DNA from: Phycisphaeraceae bacterium
GTDB lineage: Bacteria; Planctomycetota; Phycisphaerae; Phycisphaerales; UBA1924
Assembly (NCBI GenBank): GCA_009827215.1
Contig: WUAJ01000018.1
Coordinates: 1-21,107, forward strand
Length of the DNA: 21,107 bases
Direction: 5' to 3'
Part shown: positions 1 to 7,078 of the stretch, one piece after another
Layout: every line of letters begins with the position of its first letter
Numbering within the stretch: position 1 is the stretch's first letter
The notes under the pieces: generated by a model
What the model saw: the letters and a program-made list of their open reading frames with translations, nothing else
Told to the model about the DNA's origin: nothing
Database searches by the model: none
Program-made: the position numbers and the translations under genes

Positions 1-334
1 ACGGATCCTTCAGTACCAGCGCCGGCGAACGCGCCCCATGAAACAACTCCACCGCACGATGCACCAGCTCATCCCGCATCTCCACGCGATGCAGCGTCTT
101 CCCCGAAACCGGGTCCGCAACAATCGATCCCCCCGCCACCATCACAGGGAGCTTCTGCCCAATCGCCTCAAGCGCCGTCCTCGATTCCACCAGCCCCCGA
201 CCCGTGCAGATCAGCACATGCACCCCCGCCTGCCGCGCCCGATCAATCGCCTCAATATTCGCGCGAGACACCCGCTTGTCACGCCCCAGCAGCGTGCCGT
301 CCAGATCAATCGCAAGCACATCAATCATCGCCAT
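1..334 (-). CDS. HAD-superfamily (Cof-like) phosphatase, N-terminal part
   Basis: The reading frame is open from an ATG at 334 to the left edge, so only about 111 N-terminal residues are present and the C-terminal end is missing. The protein begins MAMIDVLAIDLDGTLL. This holds the HAD motif I DxDGT, whose first Asp is the phosphoryl-accepting nucleophile and whose second is the general acid/base. A motif II-like segment (VLICTGRG, near residues 45-52) follows, as in Cof/YidA-type sugar-phosphate phosphatases. A second in-frame ATG at 328 is equally possible. The gene starts about 21 bases after the diguanylate cyclase stop and in the same direction, so the two are probably cotranscribed. Family membership is clear from motif I; the substrate cannot be deduced from this fragment. 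Confidence 0.85.
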   Translation of the reverse strand, partial: MAMIDVLAIDLDGTLLGRDKRVSRANIEAIDRARQAGVHVLICTGRGLVESRTALEAIGQKLPVMVAGGSIVADPVSGKTLHRVEMRDELVHRAVELFHGARSPALVLKDP

Positions 335-355
335 ACAAAGACAATACGCCGAGCG

Positions 356-1912
356 TTACCCGCGGTCCCGATCCACGGTGCACACACCCTCAGCCCCGCG
401 CCCCATCGTGATCACATTCTTCCCCGACCGCTTCGACTGCAGCGCCAAATCATCCGCCAGCGCCAAGAGCGACTCCCCATCACTCCCATCCCACGGGTAC
501 GAAGCCAATCCACCCGACACCGTCAACGTGCCGCACGCCTCATCGCCAAGCTTCGGGAAGTTGTGATTGCAGATCTGCTTCTGGAACCGCGTCGCGATGT
601 CATAGATCGACTCCGGAGGCATCGACCCCGGATCCCGCGGCCCCTTCGGTTCATAAAAGATCACCACAAACTCGTCCCCACCAATCCGACACACCTTGTC
701 CCCAGGACGGATCACCGACTCCAGCAGCCGCACCGTCTCGACCAAAATCTCATCCCCCGCCGCGTGCCCGTACCGATCGTTGTACCCCTTGAAATCATCG
801 ATATCAAAGTACAACAGCGTCAGCGTCCGCCGCGCACTCCGCGCCTGATCGATCGCGGCATCCAAAAATCTCCTAAAGTACCGTCGATTCCACGCGCCAG
901 TCAGCTCATCCGTAAACGCCGCGAGTCTCAACTCGCGCTGCTGCGCCTCGAGCCGCAACCACGACCCCAACCACGACGCGTGCTCGCCAATCGCGCGAGC
1001 CCCGTTCCCCTGCGCCCACGCGCGATCTTCGCACACGAGCGAACCAAACACCTTGCCCCCCGCAGAAACCGCCACGCCATCATCACTCTGACCAGTCACG
1101 AACGACCAACCATCGCGTCCGCTCCGAGCCGCGATCAGCGCCAGCGCCTCATCGAGCACGCTGCGTCCCTCACCCATCGCGCGGATCACGCGTTCATCCG
1201 TCAGCTCATTGGAACCATGCCACCCACCCCGGCTCTCAACCGTCCCACCCAAACCAACATCCGACATCACACGCTGATGCAGCTTCATCACTTCGCGCAT
1301 GTTCGACGCGTCTACTTCGTCACTCGTTTCTTCACAAACACCCACAGCTTGCGTTTCACGAAGTACACGATCATCACTGTCAGCAGCCTTTTCATCGACA
1401 CCAGCCTTCAACTCTTCAGCTTCTTGAACAGCGACCTCGACTTCAGTCGACTCATCATCCTCGTCCTTCGGAATAATCACCCTCGGCATCGCCACCGCAT
1501 CCCGGATCACACCCATCACCCGATCACCACTCGCGTCACGATCCACGCACCCGTCATACAACGGATGCCGCTCACCAACGCGGATCACCTTCACCGAAGC
1601 ATCGACCATCCGCAGCGCTTCTACAAACCCTCCGAGCTCATCGCCCTTTGGTTCCGCATCCGCCGCGACGAGCACCGCTGCTCTCGCCGGCGACGCATCA
1701 TCAATCGGATCACTCAACTCACCGATCGCATCAAAGGTATCGCGCGTGCGGATCAACTCCACACCAGCGACGCGGCGCAGCACCTGATCCAGACCCGTGC
1801 GTCCCACCAGAATCACACGCCACCCCGTTCCCGATCCAGATGACAAAACACCATCACCGCGCCCGAGCTGATGCTCGCTGCCGCTGATCGTCTTTCCATC
1901 ATCCGTTGGCAT
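356..1912 (-). CDS. diguanylate cyclase (GGDEF domain protein)
   Basis: The C-terminal third is a complete GGDEF domain, which makes cyclic di-GMP from two GTP. Numbering from a TTG at 1921 (521 aa), visible motifs are DELTGAWNRRYF (338-349), DIDDFKGYNDRYGHAAGDE (373-391) and the active-site GGDEF (414-418). An RxxD inhibitory site (RPGD, 405-408) lies exactly five residues upstream, so product feedback inhibition is likely. Residues 35-150 resemble a degenerate receiver-like alpha/beta fold. Residues 150-205 are acidic and probably a linker. Residues 210-330 could be a GAF-like sensor, although I see no diagnostic motif. No membrane segment is evident, so it is probably cytosolic. I prefer the ATG at 1912 over the TTG at 1921 because the purine-rich GGAAGGG sits only two bases before the TTG. 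The gene begins some 20 bases after the upstream hypothetical gene. Confidence 0.92.
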   Translation of the reverse strand: MPTDDGKTISGSEHQLGRGDGVLSSGSGTGWRVILVGRTGLDQVLRRVAGVELIRTRDTFDAIGELSDPIDDASPARAAVLVAADAEPKGDELGGFVEALRMVDASVKVIRVGERHPLYDGCVDRDASGDRVMGVIRDAVAMPRVIIPKDEDDESTEVEVAVQEAEELKAGVDEKAADSDDRVLRETQAVGVCEETSDEVDASNMREVMKLHQRVMSDVGLGGTVESRGGWHGSNELTDERVIRAMGEGRSVLDEALALIAARSGRDGWSFVTGQSDDGVAVSAGGKVFGSLVCEDRAWAQGNGARAIGEHASWLGSWLRLEAQQRELRLAAFTDELTGAWNRRYFRRFLDAAIDQARSARRTLTLLYFDIDDFKGYNDRYGHAAGDEILVETVRLLESVIRPGDKVCRIGGDEFVVIFYEPKGPRDPGSMPPESIYDIATRFQKQICNHNFPKLGDEACGTLTVSGGLASYPWDGSDGESLLALADDLALQSKRSGKNVITMGRGAEGVCTVDRDRG

Positions 1913-1931
1913 CAAGTCCAAAACCCTTCCA

Positions 1932-2450
1932 TCAATCCAAATCGCTCGGCTTCAACAACGCCGCGAGCTCATCCTGATCCAGCACATCCGATGCTTTGAG
2001 CGTCGAACCACTCCCATTGCTTCCCGCAATCCGAAGCGCCGGCCTACTCGCAGATTCCGTCTTCTCCGATACCCGCGCCTCGCGTTCCGGACCCGAAGTC
2101 GCAACCTTCTTCGTCTTATCTACGAATCCACGCAAAGGAGGGTTCGCCCCTTCTTCATACACCCACACCCGCGCCAGAGGACAAAAACGCTCCATCGCGC
2201 TCAAAACCCGCGATTGCTCGTCAAGCTCACGCCCCCCACCATCAAGCACCACGATCACCCCGCCTCGCCCCTCATCGGCGCGCTGCTGCTCAGCGCAACC
2301 AATCGCGAGCACCTCATGCGCCGATCCGCTCGTCTCGACACGCAGCCCCCTCGAAGACAACGCACGCACCAACGAAGCAGCCGACTGGGCGCCCGATTGA
2401 TGCCAAACAACGCACCGACGATGTCCACCTTTTCGAGCCGAAGTCTCCAT
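1932..2450 (-). CDS. hypothetical protein with C-terminal FliM-like peptide
   Basis: This is a 172-residue protein of unrecognised family when started at the ATG at 2450. A GTG at 2465 would add five residues, but it lies upstream of a -10-like TACACT (2456-2461, minus strand), so the ATG is favoured. The N-terminal 100 residues alternate hydrophobic strands and helices (CVVWHQSG, VIVVLDGGG, ARVWVYEEG), like a receiver or Rossmann-type fold without obvious phosphoacceptor residues. A low-complexity linker follows, and the protein ends DVLDQDELAALLKPSDLD. That tail resembles the N-terminal peptide of the flagellar switch protein FliM (LSQxEIDALL), which binds phosphorylated CheY. The diguanylate cyclase follows closely on the same strand. 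A role in signalling is inferred only from this neighbour and the tail. Confidence 0.75.
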   Translation of the reverse strand: METSARKGGHRRCVVWHQSGAQSAASLVRALSSRGLRVETSGSAHEVLAIGCAEQQRADEGRGGVIVVLDGGGRELDEQSRVLSAMERFCPLARVWVYEEGANPPLRGFVDKTKKVATSGPEREARVSEKTESASRPALRIAGSNGSGSTLKASDVLDQDELAALLKPSDLD

Positions 2451-2455
2451 ACCCC

Positions 2456-2461
2456 AGTGTA
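2456..2461 (-). promoter_or_regulatory. -10-like hexamer, possible leaderless promoter
   Basis: TACACT on the minus strand ends five bases before the ATG at 2450. No Shine-Dalgarno sequence lies between them. No convincing -35 element is visible at the usual spacing. If active, transcription would start at or very near the ATG. Confidence 0.4.
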
Positions 2462-2542
2462 CCACACACCCACCAAAGAACGACCCAGAACCAACGGATT
2501 TCAGAGCGTTTCTGGGACAGGTCCGAGAACATCACCTTGATA

Positions 2543-3670
2543 TCAAGAATGCATCAACGCATCCGCGATCACGCGCGCCCCGTCCGCATCGCCAAGCCCT
2601 TCCAGCGCGTGCTTCATCGCATCGAGCCGATCATGTTCACGCAACAAAGCACTCAACGATTCAGCGTGCACGGCGACATTCTTCTCAGCATCGATCAGGT
2701 CTTCGCACACCACCGCCGCGCCGGCATCGACGAGCACCGCCGCGTTGTGCTTCTGATGCTCATCCTTGTGATATGGATAAGGCAAAAACACCCCAGGCAC
2801 CCCCGCCGCCCAGCACTCGCCCACCGTCCCCGCGCCGCAGCGTCCCACCATCAAATCCGCCGTCTCCAATGCCGCACCCATTGCTTCAATATATTCCACC
2901 ACCACCGCGCTTACACCCACTTCGCGATACCCAAGCGCCACAACTTCGCCGTCGCCACCGCCCCCAACCTGATGGAGCACCTGCCAACCTTCGAACGCAT
3001 CGGAGTGCGTGCGTGCCATCTCCACCATAAACCGATTCACCGATCGAGCACCCTGTGATCCCCCAGTCACCAGCAGCGTATGTTGGTCCGAATCCAAACC
3101 AAACTCATCGAACGCACGCTTTCGATCCCGCCGACCCTCAAACCCCCGCACGATCGGGCGCGTCTGCACCCACCCGCCAAAACCATCCAGCCCGTCCCGC
3201 ACCTTCGCCGCCGTAAACGCCCGCCCCGCGCGCTTCCCGATCCACCGATTCGCCTTGCCCGGAACCGCGTCCAGATTCACCAGCACCAGCTCGCACTTCT
3301 CCGCGCGAGCCGCCATCGCCGACGGCGCCGACACAAACCCACCCATCGAAACCACCACGACCTCGTCGCAGTCCTTCTTCATCGCTTTGATCACGCTCCG
3401 CACACCTCGAACGCTCGCGCCCCAGTTCTTGACAAACCGCAGCACGCCACGAACCCCGCCACTCGGAGAGCTCGCCGGGATCGTCGAGAACACCTGGTCC
3501 TCCGATTCCAGAATCGCTGAATCAATATGGCGCTGCGAGCACACGATGTGCGTCTTGATACCCGCGTCGATCTCGCGAAGCTGCTCGATGATCGCCACCG
3601 CCGGATAGAGATGACCACCCGTCCCGCCTCCCACAAAGACGAACCCGCGAGATGGTTTGTTGCTGCCCAT
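2543..3670 (-). CDS. murG: MurG, lipid II synthase (GlcNAc transferase)
   Basis: MurG transfers GlcNAc from UDP-GlcNAc to lipid I, giving lipid II, at the cytoplasmic face of the inner membrane. The 375-residue length is normal for the family. The N-terminal domain carries the glycine loop GGGTGGHLYPA (14-24). The C-terminal domain carries GGSQGAR (203-209) and the UDP-binding segment GRCGAGTVGECWAAGVP (276-292), followed by PYPYHKDEHQKHNA (297-310), the equivalent of the conserved Q-rich donor-site loop. It is a GT-B fold without membrane-spanning segments. Its ATG overlaps the TGA of ftsW by one base (TGATG), which suggests translational coupling. No murC, murB, ddl or ftsQ follows, unlike a canonical dcw cluster. 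A gap of roughly 90 bases separates it from the next gene. Confidence 0.97.
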   Translation of the reverse strand: MGSNKPSRGFVFVGGGTGGHLYPAVAIIEQLREIDAGIKTHIVCSQRHIDSAILESEDQVFSTIPASSPSGGVRGVLRFVKNWGASVRGVRSVIKAMKKDCDEVVVVSMGGFVSAPSAMAARAEKCELVLVNLDAVPGKANRWIGKRAGRAFTAAKVRDGLDGFGGWVQTRPIVRGFEGRRDRKRAFDEFGLDSDQHTLLVTGGSQGARSVNRFMVEMARTHSDAFEGWQVLHQVGGGGDGEVVALGYREVGVSAVVVEYIEAMGAALETADLMVGRCGAGTVGECWAAGVPGVFLPYPYHKDEHQKHNAAVLVDAGAAVVCEDLIDAEKNVAVHAESLSALLREHDRLDAMKHALEGLGDADGARVIADALMHS

Positions 3671-5139
3671 CAGCCCCGATCCGCGAACCAGTCGTCCGCC
3701 TCAGGAACATCCTCGTGCCGTTGTGGTTTGCCCGCTCGGACCAAACGCTTGCGATTGGGAACCACCACCTCAAGCTCGTGCTCCGAGTCCGTCTCCCCCA
3801 TCAGCTCCGCCATCTCCTGCGCACCGATCTCGTGCGCCTCCTGCGCGCCTCCCATCACCAAGCCAGGCATCATCCCGCCGCGCTGCGCAAACGAGATGTC
3901 TTCCTCAAGCGATCCATCAAACGCCGACGCGTACTCCTGCGTCCGCTCGATCGCCACAATCAGCCCCAGACACACCGAGGTCACCACCCATCCCGTACCA
4001 CCATTGCTCAGCAAAGGCAGCGCGATCCCCTTCGTCGGACCCAATCCCGTCACCACCATCAGGTTAATCATCGCCTGAATCGAGAAAGTCGCGATCACCC
4101 CAACCACAACCAAGCGCAACATCGGAGACTGCTCACGCCGCGCGATATCCGTCCCCACCCAGACCATCGCCGCATACGCCGCGATCACCGCCAGCGCCCC
4201 CATAAACCCCATCTCCTCGCAGATCACCGCGAACAAAAAGTCTGTCGTGTCCTCAGGGAGATACCCAAACTTCTGAAGCCCGTTCCCGAGTCCGCGCCCA
4301 AAGAACCCACCACCAGAGATCGTCGTCAGCGACTGGATCATCTGATACCCCTCACCCTGCGCATCCGCGTACGGATCCAAAAACGCCGTAATCCGTTTCA
4401 CGCGATAAGGCGAAGTGATAATCGCCGCCGCCACCCCCGCGAGCCCGATCGGAACAAACGCCGCGAAGTGTTTCAATCGTGCCCCGCCCGCAACAAGCAC
4501 CACGCTGCACGCGAGCACCATCAGCACACCCGTCCCCAGATCCTCCATCACCACCGCGAACGCCACCGCGCCGATGCACAGAATCACAGGCAGCAATCCC
4601 TTCCAAAACACCGTCAACCGATTCTCGCGATACGACCCCAACCGTGCCGCGTACCACGCGACCAACAGCACAATCCCCCACTTCGCCAGCTCGCTCGGCT
4701 GCATCGACTCAAGACCAGGCAGCCGCAGATCCACCCAACGATGCGCCCCGTTTCGTGGTCTCGCAATCCCAGGCACATACACCGACCACACCACCACGAT
4801 CAGCACCGCGCACCCAATCAACAACACCCCAAGATCCCCGCCAGGCTTAAACCACACCACCCGATCCAAACGCGCCGCGATCTTCCGCATCGGAATCCGC
4901 GAAGCAAGCACCATCGCCCCCACCGCGAGCACCAAGTACAACGCCGACCGCGAAGTCATCAGCGACCTCGCGCTCACCCCATCCACCGCAACAACTTCCC
5001 CGCTCCCCACCACATCCGATTCAACCAGACCAGTCTCACCCAGTCCAGGCACCTGCATCCCCGCGCTCTGCACCATCACCACCCCGATGGTCAGCAGCGC
5101 CAGCGCGCACAACATCAACACTTGTCCAGATCGAACCAT
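3670..5139 (-). CDS. ftsW: FtsW, septal peptidoglycan glycosyltransferase (SEDS)
   Basis: FtsW is the SEDS-family polymerase that builds septal glycan from lipid II with a class B PBP during division. Family signatures are NGAHRWVDL (130-138), QPSELAKWG (147-155), PYADAQGEGYQ (256-266), GRGLGNGLQKFGYLPE (281-296) with the catalytic-region Asp in TTDF (D300), and a terminal PLLSNGGTG (375-383) matching the usual PFxSxGGSS. About ten hydrophobic segments are visible. The protein has 489 residues against roughly 400 typical. The extra length is a periplasmic insertion after the first helix (about 26-63) and a cytoplasmic acidic tail of about 85 residues (403-489). The SEDS family also includes RodA and SpoVE; adjacency and coupling to murG favour FtsW. 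It starts 50 bases after rimO. Confidence 0.94.
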   Translation of the reverse strand: MVRSGQVLMLCALALLTIGVVMVQSAGMQVPGLGETGLVESDVVGSGEVVAVDGVSARSLMTSRSALYLVLAVGAMVLASRIPMRKIAARLDRVVWFKPGGDLGVLLIGCAVLIVVVWSVYVPGIARPRNGAHRWVDLRLPGLESMQPSELAKWGIVLLVAWYAARLGSYRENRLTVFWKGLLPVILCIGAVAFAVVMEDLGTGVLMVLACSVVLVAGGARLKHFAAFVPIGLAGVAAAIITSPYRVKRITAFLDPYADAQGEGYQMIQSLTTISGGGFFGRGLGNGLQKFGYLPEDTTDFLFAVICEEMGFMGALAVIAAYAAMVWVGTDIARREQSPMLRLVVVGVIATFSIQAMINLMVVTGLGPTKGIALPLLSNGGTGWVVTSVCLGLIVAIERTQEYASAFDGSLEEDISFAQRGGMMPGLVMGGAQEAHEIGAQEMAELMGETDSEHELEVVVPNRKRLVRAGKPQRHEDVPEADDWFADRG

Positions 5140-5189
5140 CTAGGGACAATCGACCAACCAACCCAAAGCCGTCCAAATTCTGTCCGCTT

Positions 5190-6899
5190 TCACAGCAGAT
5201 TCAGCGAGACTTTCTTCTCAAGCTCCTCGACCGGACGAGCGATCAGGTCATACCCATCGCTCCCCACAATCGTGCATCGAACCAGCTCCCCCGGCGCGAT
5301 CTTCTTCTTCGCCACCACCAGCGTCGTCGCATCAATCTGCGGCGCCTGGAAATAGGTCCGCCCCTTGTACAGCGTCCCGCCCTCCGTCACCCCAGGAGTC
5401 GGCTCAACCTCCGATCCCGTCGAAGAATCAATCAGCACATCAAACCGCACCCCAGTCTCCGTCGGCTTCTCAAAGTCGAACTGATCCGCAACAAACGCCG
5501 CCTGCTCCCACGCGATCTCCTGCTGCAGCGCCATGATCTCATCATGCCGACGCTGCTTGACCTCCGCCGGAACCGCCAGCGCCGGATCCTCCTCCATCGT
5601 CCCCGCCACAGTCCCAGGCTCCTTCGAATACTGGAAGCACCCCACCGCATCAAACTGCACCTCATCCATAAACGCGAGCAGCTCCTGATGATCCTCCTCA
5701 GTCTCGCCCGGGAATCCGGTAATGAAAGTCGTCCGGATCGCCATCCCCGGAATGCGCTCGCGCAGCTTATGGCACAGCTCCGTCTGATGCGCGCTCGTCA
5801 CATTCCGGCGCATCAGCTCCAGCACCCGATCCGATCCGTGCTGCAGCGGAATATCCAGATAAGGCAGCAGATGCCCCCGATCCGCGACCTCCGCCATCGC
5901 GTCGATAATCTCATCACTAAAGAAAGTCGGATACGCATACATCAAACGCAGCCACCCGTTCCCCGACTCCTCTTTCACCGCATCCGACAACGACTTGAGC
6001 AGCTTCGGAAGCCCGGCTCGAAACTTGTCATCCCCGCCAACCTGCGACAACCCCACCCCGATGTCATCGCCATAACTCGTCGTGTCCTGACCGATCATCA
6101 GCAGCTCAAACGCCCCGTCCCGCATGAGCTCGCGCGCCTCATCCACGATCCGATCCATCGGCTTCGAACGCATCTTGCCGCGAATCGACGGGATCGTACA
6201 GAACGCACAGTTCTGATTGCACCCCTCGCTGATCCGCAGGTACGCATAGTGCCGCGGCGTAAGTCTCAATCGAGCGTTGTCCGATTCGTAATACCCGATC
6301 CCCTTGCCGTCTTTCCCCGCAACCGTCAATCCAACAGTCTGCAGCCCCTGATCCTTCGCGCTCGTCATCGCGTTCGCGTGGATCCAGTACTTGGGCGCCT
6401 TCTCCGCGACATCCGTATCCGACTCGCGCTTCGCGCCCTCGCCGCGCACCGCGTTGATGATGTGCTCACGATCGAACACCCCCACCATCGAATCAATCCC
6501 AGGCTCCCACTCCAGCATCTTCGCGCGATGCCGCTGGACCAAGCACCCCGCAACCACCACACGCTTGACCTTCCCCTGCTCCTTGAGCGCCACCGCTTCC
6601 TTGATCACCCCGAGCGATTCATCCTTCGACGCCTCAAGGAATCCGCAGGTATTGATCACCACCGCATCCGCCGCCGTCACGCGCCCCGACACCGCGCTGC
6701 TATCCTGCTCCGATCCCGACAACGACAGATCATCATGCTCCGCATCATCCATCGCCTCCGCCGAGACAGGCAGCAACCCATCCGCCGCAAGCAACCCCAG
6801 CATCTTCTCCGAATCCACCAGGTTCTTGGGACACCCAAGAGACACAAATGAAATAGTCTCAATACTTTGCGGCTCAGCTTGTTCAACTGCGGTAGTCAT
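5190..6899 (-). CDS. rimO: RimO, ribosomal protein S12 methylthiotransferase
   Basis: RimO is a radical SAM enzyme that adds a methylthio group to the conserved Asp of ribosomal protein S12. The N-terminal UPF0004 domain shows GCPKNLVDSE (22-31), typical of RimO rather than MiaB, and its cluster-binding cysteines are C23, C85 and C119. The radical SAM cluster motif CNQNCAFC gives C227, C231 and C234. GFPGET (395-400) and a C-terminal TRAM domain with GRTYFQAPQID (513-523) complete the family pattern. At 569 residues it is longer than the E. coli enzyme (441). The extra residues are an acidic Ser/Asp-rich insertion at about 50-75 and a second insertion at about 155-205. No Shine-Dalgarno precedes the ATG, but a -10-like TACGAT ends seven bases upstream. 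Confidence 0.95.
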   Translation of the reverse strand: MTTAVEQAEPQSIETISFVSLGCPKNLVDSEKMLGLLAADGLLPVSAEAMDDAEHDDLSLSGSEQDSSAVSGRVTAADAVVINTCGFLEASKDESLGVIKEAVALKEQGKVKRVVVAGCLVQRHRAKMLEWEPGIDSMVGVFDREHIINAVRGEGAKRESDTDVAEKAPKYWIHANAMTSAKDQGLQTVGLTVAGKDGKGIGYYESDNARLRLTPRHYAYLRISEGCNQNCAFCTIPSIRGKMRSKPMDRIVDEARELMRDGAFELLMIGQDTTSYGDDIGVGLSQVGGDDKFRAGLPKLLKSLSDAVKEESGNGWLRLMYAYPTFFSDEIIDAMAEVADRGHLLPYLDIPLQHGSDRVLELMRRNVTSAHQTELCHKLRERIPGMAIRTTFITGFPGETEEDHQELLAFMDEVQFDAVGCFQYSKEPGTVAGTMEEDPALAVPAEVKQRRHDEIMALQQEIAWEQAAFVADQFDFEKPTETGVRFDVLIDSSTGSEVEPTPGVTEGGTLYKGRTYFQAPQIDATTLVVAKKKIAPGELVRCTIVGSDGYDLIARPVEELEKKVSLNLL

Positions 6900-6906
6900 A
6901 GGACCA

Positions 6907-6912
6907 ATCGTA
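6907..6912 (-). promoter_or_regulatory. -10-like hexamer before rimO
   Basis: TACGAT on the minus strand lies seven bases before the rimO ATG. There is no ribosome-binding site in between and no clear -35. It is compatible with a leaderless rimO-ftsW-murG transcript. Confidence 0.4.
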
Positions 6913-6926
6913 GGCCCTGAACTCGC

Positions 6927-7039
6927 CTCCCCCGGGCCTCCGGGGGAGCTGTCCGCGTCTTCGCGGACGGAGGGGGTCTTTCTTCACCGAATCCCTCGGG
7001 TGTCGGGTGCCACGGCTTGACCGTCTTCGGCAAGCCGTG
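6927..7039. repeat. three tandem perfect inverted repeats between atoE and rimO
   Basis: Three separate perfect hairpins follow each other. The first has 9-bp arms (6927-6935 and 6940-6948, CTCCCCCGG with a 4-base loop). The second has 7-bp arms (6951-6957 and 6962-6968, GTCCGCG, loop TCTT). The third has 9-bp arms (7011-7019 and 7031-7039, CACGGCTTG, 11-base loop). They lie downstream of atoE and upstream of rimO, both on the minus strand. None is followed by a T-tract on either strand, so a classical terminator is not obvious. A dispersed REP-like element or a transcript-stabilising structure is possible. Only one copy is present in this window. Confidence 0.6.
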
Positions 7040-7078
7040 TCTTCCCCAGTGGCTAATGGCTAGTGCCCAATCCCCCCT

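Noticed and set aside
38..1843. Long plus-strand open frame (601 codons) antisense to the diguanylate cyclase and HAD genes
   Set aside because: The translation is Arg/His/Pro-rich without domains, the mirror image of a GC-rich gene with a GGDEF motif on the other strand.
2451..2465. GTG start extending the FliM-tail protein by five codons
   Set aside because: It lies upstream of the -10-like TACACT, has no ribosome-binding site, and the extra residues add nothing recognisable.
3652..5355. Plus-strand open frame of 567 codons opposite ftsW
   Set aside because: Its product is Arg/His/Pro-rich with no recognisable fold, and it covers a clear ftsW gene.
5544..6851. Plus-strand open frame of 435 codons opposite rimO
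   Set aside because: It is a shadow of rimO: low-complexity composition and no ribosome-binding site.
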